Source of the DNA: Aotearoamyces nothofagi
Lineage: Eukaryota > Ascomycota > Leotiomycetes > Leotiales > Tympanidaceae
Assembly (NCBI GenBank): GCA_015345905.1
Contig: JADDTR010000015.1
Coordinates: 248,001-312,000 of the forward strand
DNA length: 64,000 bases
Direction of reading: 5' to 3'
Part shown: positions 47,720 through 58,379 of the stretch, piece by piece
Numbering within the stretch: position 1 is the stretch's first letter
Layout of the letters: each line of letters begins with the position of its first letter
Notes under the pieces: generated by a model
Database searches by the model: none
What the model was told of the DNA's origin: nothing
The model's input: only the letters and a program-made list of their open reading frames with translations
Translations under genes and position numbers: made by a program

Positions 47720-50083
47720 TCAGTTTGTAGGTCTGGATTCCGCGTCATACTACATGATATCAGTTCCAAGCCGTCACTGCATTCATGAGTGTAGGCAGAG
47801 TGCGAACACTTACTTCTTTAAACAGTACTAATACAGTACCGGCTTTGCACATATCCTATGAAAAGATCAGAAGAGCACTATCCAGGTGTGATCAATAACT
47901 TACACCAGCGTTGTGAACTAGCTTCGCCACGGTACCTTTCTGTGGTGAACGGATTATTGTCTCCATCTTCATACTCTCAATGCTGAAGGTGTCCAAGATT
48001 AGCAGGTATCTCTAGCGTCGTGAATACAGAGTAGCTTACACAACTAAAGCTTGATCCTTCTCGACTTCGTCACCTTCATTGACCTCGTTCCGCAAGACCT
48101 TGCAAGGCATAGGTGCTAGCACACTGTTTGTTACATCTTTAATGCCGAGCGCTTTCTCATACCATGGTGGAATTGCAAGATTTAGCTGTATCTGCTTCCC
48201 CCGCTGAAACAGCGTAAGCTTATTTCCATCGGCGATGAGCGTGCTTTGGATGCGAGTGTGTGGAAAGAAAGAGGTTATTGAGGAATATTTAGCTTCGCAC
48301 AGAACATTGGCATATGTTTCCTCGATGCCACTGCCTGTGACCACAATGTCAAAAATATTCTGACCCGTTTGATCGATTGAAACTGTGACAGTGTCTATGG
48401 GTGGACCAACAGACTGGAAGAAGTGAAATTGTCTGGGGTTCGTAGATTCAAAGCCTGTGGCCTGTCCGTGTGGTCCAGAGTTGAACAGACCAATCTTCGT
48501 TGTCAACTCTTTCATCAACAGAGACAAAGCTGCCTGCGCATACGACTCATTCTCAGTTGCTTCTTTTGAAAAAAGCTCATCATGGTACTTTTGTATATAA
48601 CCCGTCTCAACATCGCCTTTTATGAATGCTGGACTTTGACATATCTTTTTAAGAAACTCAATATTCGTGCTCAGACCAACAACCTCATAATCCTGCAATG
48701 CAGTATACATCTTGCGAATTGCCACTTCACGCGTTGGACCACTGACGATGAGCTTTGCAATCATCCCATCATATGCGGAGGAAATAGTGTCACCCTCGAC
48801 AAAGCCGGCGTCGATACGTACGCTCTCAGAGACCTTGGGAGTTCTGAGGTGAATCAGTTTTCCCGAATCAGGCATAAAGTCCTGATTAGGGTTTTCAGCA
48901 TAAATGCGAGCTTCAATAGCACACCCACGTTCAGAGATCCGCTGGACAATTTGTTGCTGGTTTAAAGGCAGATGCTCTCCTGCCGCAACTTTGAATTGCC
49001 ATGAGACCAAATCCTCACCAGTAATCTCTTCGGTGACCGGATGTTCAACTTGAAGCCGGGTGTTCATCTCCATGAAGAAGAACTCATTGGTGTCGTTGTC
49101 GAATATAACTAAATTAACTTAGCTCTCAAATATCACAACACAATAGAGGCGCCCAACTTACACTCAACAGTACCAGCACCCTCATAGCCTACTGCCAACG
49201 CCGCTGCCCTTGCCTTCTCCCACAAATCCTGTCTAATATATTCTGCTATGTTGGGAGCTGGTGCTTCCTCCAAGATCTTCTGATGTCGGCGTTGTAGACT
49301 ACAATCCCGTTCTCCTAAGGCGACGGCATTGCCATGTTTATCAGCGAACACCTGCACCTCGATATGTCTCGGCGTTGTAATATATTTTTCGACCAGCATC
49401 TCATCATCCCCGAAAGAGTTTCTTCCCTCGCTCTTGGCACTCTCTAGCCTATCGAGGAATTCATCCTCATTCTGAACAATCCTCATTCCCTTCCCACCAC
49501 CTCCCCTTACAGCTTTCACTAGTACAGGAAATCCAATCTTTCTCGATTCGGCGAGTAAGTGCTCTGGGTCTTGATTTGCGCCATGGTAGCCTGGTATACA
49601 CGGAACTCCCGCTTCTATCATGATATCCTTACTTCGACTCTTGTTCCCCATGGCCTCAATGGCCTTCCATGGAGGGCCGATAAACACAAGCCCTTCCTCT
49701 ATACAGCGTTTGGCAAAGGCTGAGTTCTCACTCAGGAAACCATAACCGGGATGTAATGCCTGACAGCCCTGCTGCTTGGCCACTGCTATGATACGCTCGC
49801 CGTCAAGGTAAGCGTTCGGTGCGCCAAGGTTCACAGAGAATGGACTGCTGAGCGCATGTTGTGAATGTGCGTCAGGGTCAGTATAAATGGTGGTACAGCG
49901 GACACCTAGTATTGACGCAGTTCGACCAACCCGAAGTGCAATTTCTCCACGATTGGCAATGAGGACAGACGTGATTGGGGTAGATGCAGGCGGTGGAGTA
50001 GTCGAGCTGTGTAGAGTGCGATGGTGAGAGGTGATGATGGCTCGGGCGAGTGCCCGTGAAGACGGCACAGGACGCATTGACAT
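47720..50083 (-). CDS. 3-Methylcrotonoyl-CoA carboxylase, alpha (biotin) subunit
   Basis: Predicted 713-aa mitochondrial subunit of the leucine-degradation enzyme that carboxylates 3-methylcrotonyl-CoA. Exons (minus): 50083-49162, 49108-48040, 47982-47904, 47855-47814, 47749-47720 (2142 nt). A Ser/Arg/Thr-rich presequence (about 35 residues) precedes SVLIANRGEIALRV, the start of the biotin carboxylase domain. The ATP-grasp glycine loop RGGGGKGM and the FFMEMNTRLQVEHPVTE segment are intact. The C-terminal biotinyl domain has APMPCKV and the ESMKM motif; Lys at about 669 is the biotin acceptor. The last exons are small; if the intron after FKE is retained, a tail VSVRTLPTL... would end the protein instead, so the last ten residues are uncertain. 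The beta subunit and isovaleryl-CoA dehydrogenase, clustered with it in some fungi, are not in this window. Confidence 0.94.
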
Positions 50084-50502
50084 TAGAGAAGCGTATTGAG
50101 AGATGGTAAGAGGAAGCCTTCTATGGTGGAAGCTCGAGAGCCTCTTGGATTATATGTTCAAGATTCGAGATCTAGATTCAAGACACGCAGTCGCAGGCAC
50201 AGGAGCGCGGAACAGAGGAGAGGACCGTCGGAGCCGAGAGTAAGCGCACCTACCCCGCCAGCCCGCCCCGCGTCGGGCGGGGCGGGGCCCTCCGCCAAGC
50301 ACAAGGTCCCGCACCCCGCCTTTGAGGAATTTAGGAAAGAGAATCCCGTGCACGAAAGGTCACGCCGCGATGATGGAATCCTCCTGTCCATGGGCCCCGT
50401 GGATTCTAGCTATTCTGCAGCCTCACGCCCGGGCACTAATAGGACAAAGTCTATCAGCAATCAGCACCAATTGCTTCACTATCCATTATCCATCGACGCC
50501 AG
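50084..50502. promoter_or_regulatory. MCC alpha promoter and VMS1 3' side
   Basis: About 0.4 kb, partly very GC-rich (gggcggggcgggg near 50273-50286). An open plus-strand frame here looks compositional. Confidence 0.5.
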
Positions 50503-52632
50503 TCACGATGCGCCGTGCATCTTCTTGATCCTCTCTTCTGCTGCTCTGGCTCTGCGCTCTCTCTCCAGCCTCACTCTCATTTCCGGTGCTAATCCCCTAC
50601 TCTCTTCCTCCCTCTTTTCTTGAGCTGTCTTCTGCACAGCGCCCAGCGCTAGCGCCCTCCCTCTTCCTGCAGCCTTCCCCAGCGCGAGCCCGTCAACGAC
50701 TTTAGGACCTTCCTCCTTTAATCTCTCGGCTTCAGCTTTTCGTCTTTCGTCTTCCTGCTTCTTTGCTTCCTCCTTCTCTCTTGCATTTCTTTTATCCGCC
50801 TCGGCCTGTGTAAGTGCAGACGGAATGCGAGCCGTCTCCCAATTCCAGGCATCTTGCCCGAGGGTTGACCGCGAGACACGGAAGGCATCGCGCGTTGGGC
50901 GGTCACCGGCGAGGTCAAATGGGGGCTTCCCATCCCCGTTTAGAATCTCCGGGTTCGCTCCTCCTTTTAACAGTAATCCATTTATCAGAGCTGGCAAATT
51001 CAGGCTCGCTGCCAAATGAAGTGCTGTCGGCGTATGGTGGTTTTGCTGTGAAGTAAGAGGGTAGAATCGAAAATCGGAAGATATATCATTAGACTTTAGG
51101 TATGATAGGAGAGCCGGGAGTTTGGAGCGTCTTATGAGAGCTTGGATCTGAGTGGTGTGGAGAAGTGCAGTTTCATCTGCTTCGGAGCGCTTGGGAGCTG
51201 GTGGGATTGCAGGTTGCTTAGTTACTTTGGAAAGAGCAGCCTGCTTTGCAGAGTCTATTGTGGCAGCTGCAGCAGAAATCGCTGCCTCATCTATTTCTTG
51301 GACCTTGACCCTGGTGAGCTCCACAAAAGAGCGCATGAGTTCTTTCTGTGTCGCACGGCGCGTACTGAAGGGAAACCCACGTACTCGAGGATCATTCTGC
51401 CGCAATACTTGACCCTCATATGGCCCGAACAGAGTTCGCCGGTTCGTGATGCCGGTTGCACGGATAAAGAGGAGCTCTGATGAGTCAATCATAACTTTCC
51501 AGTCTGAAAGCAGAAGGCGAACCTCTTCCGTCAGTGCAATTTCCATGCCCCGTCTCAAACTTGCACCAGCGGAATGCGCAGCGCCTTTTGCAGAGTCATT
51601 AGATGATTGAGAACCACCCTGCTTTCGACGAGTTGTGTAACGGTGAAAGGTTTTATGTGCAAGCACGGTAGCTTCGCGGGCGAGAGGCCCAGTTGCAGAT
51701 GACTTCGTCTGTTTCGGTGGCAATGAGACCACCATGGCAGCAAAATGCCCTCCTCCGACCATACATAAGAACATGTGAGGGCCTTTGTACTCGGCCGGTA
51801 GGAGTACGCCATCGCTAGTATCTTGAAGCTTGGGCATGTATTGTGGTGATAGTTGCTTTTTGCGAAGTGTGTCCAGTATTCCTGGATCATTTTCTTGCTC
51901 ACTGTTCGTAAAAATCGCTCGATATATCCCAAGGTATATATTTGAGGGTAATATAGGTGTTGTGAACCACAACAAAGGCGCCTTGCCTGAGGTAGGTTTT
52001 CTTATTCTGGAAGGATAGCCATCGTCGCCAGGCGAATTGGCCCGAGCAAGCGTTGCTTGCTTTTTGAGCAGTGTGCTCAGGGTTGTTCCCTTGCGGTTAG
52101 CGTTCTCCTCTTCTTCTGACTCTGAAGAATTCGAGCCCGACAGACTCTCGTCGAGATCTGGACAGCATTAGTCGATGCAACATGCATCAAGGATATGATG
52201 CTCACCGCCGACGAGCTTCTCGAAATCAGCCTCGGAAACTGGCTGTGACCCGCGTAACTTTTGTTTTAAATTATAACCGTGGAGATCAGATCGGATATGG
52301 CTCCGCTGATCCTCAACAGTGTAAAATGCAACATTGCATAACGAGCATGCTTTTGATCCTACAGAATTCCCACTTTGGGCAAGATCCTTCGGGGCGGTCT
52401 CGGTGAATGCGTCTGCACCGAAGGTAGGATCGCCTAGCTCTGAGGCAGTGTCGGGTTTCCTTTGTAATGTCGAGAGGATGTCTTGGGGTAGATCATAGAC
52501 TTTTGTGACTCTGATTAGCAAGTGTTGCTGACGATGCAGTGTATATGAGCAAGTAAAAAGGAAAGCACATGGATTGAGGGTACGCATACCATACAGCGGC
52601 CTTCGAACCAGTTCGTCCTTTCGTTGCTCCAT
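50503..52632 (-). CDS. VMS1: Vms1/ANKZF1 peptidyl-tRNA hydrolase of ribosome quality control
   Basis: Predicted 663-aa protein that releases nascent chains from stalled 60S ribosomes and works with Cdc48. Exons (minus): 52632-52590, 52499-52206, 52157-50503 (1992 nt). In order: a C2H2-like zinc finger (Cys66, Cys69, His82, His88); the VLRF1 release-factor-like domain from about 174 to 325 with FLCMVGGGHFAAMVV and the catalytic-loop RRKQGGSQS, where Gln at about 296 parallels the GGQ Gln of eRF1; an ankyrin-repeat region (TALHLAASLNLPALINGLL) at about 470-515; and a charged coiled-coil tail rich in Glu/Arg/Lys/Ala (about 560-660) that probably includes the Cdc48-binding segment. Intron 1 is 90 bp with no in-frame stop; removing it gives the family start RRPLYVYDLPQDIL. 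Confidence 0.94.
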
Positions 52633-53219
52633 CGGCGAAGCAGATTAGAAGAGAGGACGTCCAAACACAAGGGCTGTTGCAGGCGGAGGAGAAGCACGAG
52701 AAGATTACCTACCTTATCGCGGCCAATATATGTTCCGTTAGTGCACCGCAGCCTTGCCCATCGGCCCTGTGTACAGCCCGCAGCACTGACGTAATGTGGG
52801 CGAGATCTTGGATTCAGATCGGCAGCCTGAGGTGTCGAGCGTGCTCAAGTCTCCCATTGGAGGGGGATGTACCACCTGCGTAATGTCCCCAAGGGCCAAT
52901 GGCAGTGTGTGCTTGAGCTTGACGATGTCTATACGGAAGTTAAGGTTGCTTTGGTCATTGTCGTCATCAGCATATATCTTGCACGAACCTCATGCAACTT
53001 CCCTACATTGCCTTACGTAGCTACCTACCTGCCCATCTCACCTTCTTATCCGTCCCTACTTATGGTCTCGTATCCCACTATCACTTTCCCCGTCTTTCTT
53101 TTGCAGCCTAGCAGAGTTCCTCCCCATTCCGTACTGCTGTCAGAGTATCGAGCAGGACAATCTACTCTCCATTTCTCCTTCTTTCCTCCCCACCAGCAGC
53201 ATAGCCAACTACAGCTACC
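52633..53219. promoter_or_regulatory. Divergent promoter, VMS1 / DUF4449 gene
   Basis: About 0.6 kb between two divergent start codons, pyrimidine-rich on the plus-strand gene side. Confidence 0.5.
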
Positions 53220-55507
53220 ATGTCTTCATGCTTTGGATCCAGGAAAAGGTCGAGGCCGGATGCTGATACGGAGCCACTTCTGCCGCAGTACGAGGATGAC
53301 ACGACCCTTCAAAGGAAGCTCCATCAAAAATTGCACTCCTACCAGATGATTAGAGCTCTGTCGAAAGGGTACATGCCATCGACCGAGCAGGTTATTATGA
53401 ACCTCCGCACACTGCTAGCATCGGACGTTCTAAATCCAGAAACTCCAGGCCTAAGTGATAGTGGCCGCTTGCTCTTGAAGTGCTCGAAGCAGTGGCTTGC
53501 ACAATTCATTGAGCTGCTAAGGAATAAGAACGACCGCGATCAAATCCAAGACTTCATCTGGTGCTTCACGCATGCAAGAGTCTCAATTGATGCAGGAGAT
53601 ATAGTTCGGACTGCTAGCACAACAAGGGCCAAGGCAGACGCTTCAGCAGGTCAGTTCCATAATCTAATCTAAGAAACAGTGGTTCACAATCTATAGCATA
53701 CGAAAGCATCAGGACCGTTGGGAGTCTACTATTGACAAACTCTGATTTCCGTTTATTCCTACAGGATCTCAACACAATTGGACGTCAAGTCTTCGCAGAC
53801 ACAGCCAATACTCTTTCCAACGTAGCAGAAGACGCTGCCAAACAGATTGAACCGTCTCCTGAAGACAGCGAGAATATAAAAAACCCTGGTAGTGAGCAAG
53901 GCCCACCCCCCACTGCTGAGAATCTTGGTTCAGGAGCCGCTGAAATTGGTGAAGTGGTTGCCAATGGACTTAAAGAGACCGGCAAAGAGGCTAGAGCTAG
54001 TCTGAAGGAAAATGTGACTGGTGATCAAAAGGATACACTATTGTTCCGGCTCAAAGCTGCAGTTACAAAACTCCGAAAGAGGAATGATTACTCTGACTCT
54101 GTCTCAACAATTGGCCTTTTAATTCAAAGATACGCCAAGCTCTATTCTCGTGCCGCCGATGAAACCATCAGCACTCTCCAAGATGACGTCGATACGAATA
54201 AAGACCTTGACCGTGCAGTGAAAAATGGGTGGTCTCTTCTTAGCTCATTTGGCGACAAGGAATCTTGGGGAAAAATGGAGGTCGATCTTAACAAAGTTAT
54301 GGAACACTCTCAGAAGGACCCCGAGTTTGAAAACATGATGAGTGAGGTTGCTGCGTCTATTCAAAAACTGCTTACGGACCCAGACTTCTTTGAGTCTGCC
54401 AGTAACAAGATGGATGAGATCAAAGAAAAGTCAAAGGAAGTTGGTACCGAATCTCCACTTCGCCAGGATATTGATCGACTCATCCAGCAAGCTCGAATTA
54501 CCTATGATTCCGTTATCAATGACGACGATGTGTCTAAACTTTTCAAAATAACCTTAAGAATATGGTCGATCCTCTCACCAGTACATACCGCAACAAATTC
54601 CGAGCTTCTTATTGATACATATAGCGTCTTTATTCCTCTTCTCATACAAGGGATACAATATATTCCCATTCCTCGACTTGAAATTTCCGTTCCTGAAATT
54701 GATCTCCTGCTAGAGAATCTAATCCTCGAGCCTGGCCGGACTATCAACAATTCCTCCTTCCTTCCCTTCAAGCTGAACATTAATACAACCAATGATCTCT
54801 CTATATGCAAGACTCGACTACGAACCGTATCGAATCTCACTACTGTCATTACAGCTACAATTCATGGCATGTCTGTTCGGGCCGATGAAGTCGGATTCTG
54901 GCTGCGAGCGCACAAAGGATTATTGCGTCTCGCTGATGAGGGAATTGCCTCCTTTAAGCTTGATGAGCGTGGTATTGATATTGCTGTTGAGTTTGAAGTC
55001 GGCAAGGACCGCCTCGAAAAGATTTTGTCTCTTAAAAATGTCAAGACCAAGATTCATCATCTCAACTACACCCTTCGAAAATCGAAATTCGCCTGCCTCG
55101 CCTGGATCCTCAAACCACTTCTGAGGCCGATCATCCGAAAAGTACTAGAGAACCAGTTGAGTAATGCTATCGCCGATGGTCTCCATGCAGCAAACCGAGA
55201 ACTCTTGTATGCTCGGGAACGACTGCGTGCAACAAGGATATCTGACCCACAGGACATCTTCACCTTCATCAAAGCTATCATCACGAGACTTACCCCCGAG
55301 GAAGATCCTGACTTATATACCAACATCGGTGTTACCGGTGGGGTGAATGAAAGGGGTAACATATTTGCAGGTGTATATGCCCCAGGAAGCGTGGTCAAAC
55401 TATGGCAGGAAGAGGCAGCGCAGGCTGGAGAGAGGGTTGAGGATAATGCCCTAAAAGAATGGAGGAATGAGGTATTTGATGTGCAGGCTAGAGCTATGCA
55501 GCAATGA
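53220..55507 (+). CDS. DUF5923/DUF4449 protein, probable TULIP-like lipid-binding
   Basis: Predicted 746-aa fungal protein without a firm function. Exons are 53220-53649 and 53697-55507 (2241 nt). The N-terminal 300 or so residues are helical (LHQKLHSYQMIRALSKGYMP, FIELLRNKNDRDQIQDFIW), consistent with the DUF5923-type region. The C-terminal half has amphipathic beta-rich sequence and the conserved NLILEPGRTINNSSFLPFKL and FWLRAHKGLLRLADEG segments of DUF4449, a family related to BPI/TULIP lipid-binding folds. The domain names are from memory. No signal peptide or TM helix is seen, so it is likely cytosolic or peripheral on membranes. A role in lipid transfer is inference only. Confidence 0.8.
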
Positions 55508-55848
55508 TTCCAGTGGACTCATTTTTTGATTGCTTTTAACGAAACGTTAGGATGGGGCAAGGCCCAAAGGCATGGACAGAAGCATGACAGATGTACACAC
55601 ATCAAATTATCTCTATACCGAGACGAAACAGTTGATATTCGTGTTCTCTCAACACGTCTTGATTTCTCCTCCAATCCCATTTCTTTGTGGGATAGAAAAC
55701 ATGCATCCAAATATATACGACACAGCGCCTCTGCCAAAGGAGATCCTTTAATTTATAGCGTCATCTTCTTCATAACTCGATGCTAGCGAATAAGGGCACC
55801 CGGATCCTATGCAGTTTTCCCCATTTGGCGAAAATTGATTATATGAAA
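55508..55848. other. Tail-to-tail intergenic region
   Basis: About 340 bp between the stops of the DUF4449 gene and the BAR-SH3 gene. Confidence 0.6.
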
Positions 55849-57498
55849 TTAGCGCGTCTCGCAATAATTTGCCGGAAACCTGCCCTTATGACCTCTTAAC
55901 TCACCATCCCACCAATCATCGGTGCTCTCTGTCTTCTTTAGCACCCTAATTCTGTCACCCTCTTGAAAGCTTAAATCACCAACTTCCTGCCCATCAAAGC
56001 TATATATAGCGGTTACCCAGATACACGCAGCTGAAGTCAAGCGCTTGGGTGGAGGAGGTGGAGGCTTCTTCTTCCCAGCTATTGATGAAAGACCAGAAGT
56101 AGAGGATGCGCTTGTACTGCCATCAGAAGGACGACGGTTAGAGGGGAAGTAATCACGAGTTGGGCCTGCCGGAGAGTGGGCTAGGCCAGAGGAGTTAGGC
56201 GTAAGATAATTTGAGTCTAGTTCTGAGTCTTCATAGTCGTGAATATTGTGAGAAGGGATTGCCGAAGACGATGATACATGCCCTACCCTCATCTCGGAGC
56301 GATCTTCTTGGGGAGATTTATGACCGAGGCGGGAAGTGATTGTATTTTGGGAACTGGCACGGCGTGCAGCTAAGCCGTTGCGCAGATTCAAACCCGTTAA
56401 AGTAGGGCCTCGCTTTGCTGGATCATCGCCCAATTCCATTGGTGCATGAACTGCCTTGCCTCGTGCTATGATGTTTATAGCTTCGGCTTCATGCTGAACA
56501 GGCTTAAAGTCATTCTCCCAAAGAGCCATCACTTCTTCCATTGGGGGCGGAGGAGAGGGGAAGCCTTCATCCGTGCAATAATTGTGTAGTATTGTATAGT
56601 ATTGAGCGAGAAGGGTGTTTTGAGTCATTATTTGTGCGGCGAGAAGGTGGGGGAGAATAGAGAAAGCGGCGGTAATTATAGGTGGAAGAGTCTGGCGGAG
56701 GTGAGTATCGGCAACATGAAAATCCTGTGAGACTTGGGTGTCAGTATGCCTTGGTCCAGAAACAGATCTTCATAGACAACCGTCAAATGCAAAGCTTTCC
56801 GGAGCGTATATCACTTGGGAGGGGAGCTGGCTTAACTGACATCAGCTGCTTTTGCCAATTCTTGTTCTGACTTTGCCAGTGAGGCAACATCACGGTCACT
56901 CTTCTTTGCTTTATTCTGTGCACTCTGAACCCTATCCTGGTAGCGCTCATAGTCTAACCGCTTGTTCTCCCGCTTCTTTATGGTCTTCTTGATCGGCTGG
57001 ATGCTGTCCCTGGCATCTGTGGCGGGTCTAACGATCCGGGAGTCCATCATGTTGACTTCATCCATTAGATCTGCTTTCAATTCCGAATATGCCTTCGACA
57101 ATCTAATCGATCTGTTTATCAGGACCTGGGGAGTGAGAGCCGGTTCATGTCCATATCCATCAGATGTTGCTCCGATGATCGGGTTATACAGCTCCTCAAA
57201 ATTGGTGACAATACCGAGTTGTATATTGAGTATAGACATCCACGCATCACGCCAAGCTTTTGAAGCTTCGATTATCTGGCCAGCCAGTTAGTTTTCGGCA
57301 TACTTTAAGTTGCAGATAAACCACGAAGCCGCTGTCAATGTCTGACGGGAGTATATGGTTCATCTCTGGTTGCATCCAACATACCGCCGTGAGCATCTTG
57401 TCTGCATTGTCATAGTCCTGCAGCAACACAGAAACTTTTGCATCGTCTCCTGCGCCCTTGGCCGTCATCTTTCCGAACTGCCGTTGCATAGAATGCAT
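55849..57498 (-). CDS. BAR domain protein with C-terminal SH3
   Basis: Predicted 474-aa membrane-curving adaptor of the amphiphysin/endophilin kind. Exons (minus): 57498-57385, 57275-56841, 56724-55849 (1425 nt). The BAR domain fills about 1-250 (starts MHSMQRQFGKMTAKGA, then KAWRDAW, RPATDARDSIQPIKKTIKKR and long Lys/Glu helices). A Ser/Pro-rich linker with KKKPPPPPPKR leads to an SH3 domain at about 418-474 (AIYSFDGQEVGDLSF, DDWWDGEL, GRFPANY). It resembles yeast Rvs167 / fission yeast Hob1 in architecture, but the N-terminal sequence is of a second, distinct fungal BAR-SH3 type. Likely functions in endocytosis or actin patches. Confidence 0.88.
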
Positions 57499-58379
57499 CT
57501 TGAACGCACAACGCCGGGAAGCGGCGACTGAGGTAGACGGTAAGAAGGAGGTAGGATGTTTGGATGGATCTAATCCCCCACCGGCCTGCGGGGAGCAGAC
57601 GGGGACCCTGAGGAGAGGAAAAGATCAAAGAACGGCGTGGGTAGTTGTAGCTGAGAAGGTCAATCGGAGCACAGAGGATGTAGCAATAATCAATTGATCT
57701 GTTGAGGGACAGCAGAAACGGGCGGGGATAATACCCGTTAGAGGCTGTTGGCACTTACGTACGGTACGCGGCTGGGGATGTCGACAGCAAGCGCTCGCCC
57801 CAACAGCACAGCCTGGTTCTGCTACAGGGAGTTTTGCCTACCTAAACTTCCCTGCCAACCGGAAAAACCCCGATTCCACGGTGCTCACTGGCGAGCTGCG
57901 GGAACACTGTGTTTACATCTGCGCCGAGCATTAAACCCACGAGATAATGGCTGCTCCTGAAGAATAAGCAAAGACTACAAGCAAAGGCTTTTCTTTCTTC
58001 GTTACTTTCTAGATGTTCTTGACTCTAAGGAGCGAAGGTTTCCCGCGGCAACTGAGCCCACATATCGGCCCGGCTTTGCTGATTGATGGGCTGGCTGATT
58101 GGCCCATTAATTGGATTGACACGATCACATGACATGCCACTCTGTCACATCACATGCTTTCGTGTTCTGGCGCGGCAACTCGAAATCGTGGCAAACGCGA
58201 CTTGCCAGTGCTAAACAACTACACAACTAACCAACGACTAAAACAACTACAAGTCGCCTGCTGCCTACATCCTACCTCCTCCTATCTGTCTATAGCCATG
58301 ACTGGCTTTCACAATTACGACAAGTTGAAGAAGTCCCTTCCGTTCACAGTCCCGTAACGCGTTTGTTAGCATCGGAGCC
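57499..58379. promoter_or_regulatory. Divergent promoter, BAR-SH3 / DUF2439 gene
   Basis: About 0.9 kb between two divergent start codons. The plus-side leader contains a short upstream ORF (58298-58357). Confidence 0.5.
58298..58357 (+). promoter_or_regulatory. Candidate uORF in the DUF2439 gene leader
   Basis: ATG at 58298 opens a 19-codon frame (MTGFHNYDKLKKSLPFTVP) with a TAA at 58355-58357, 22 bp before the main ATG at 58380 and in a different frame. It could reduce initiation at the main start if the transcript begins upstream. Confidence 0.4.

Noticed and set aside
50096-50623. 175-codon plus-strand frame between MCC alpha and VMS1
   Set aside because: It lies in a GC-rich promoter and antisense to the VMS1 end, with no domain.
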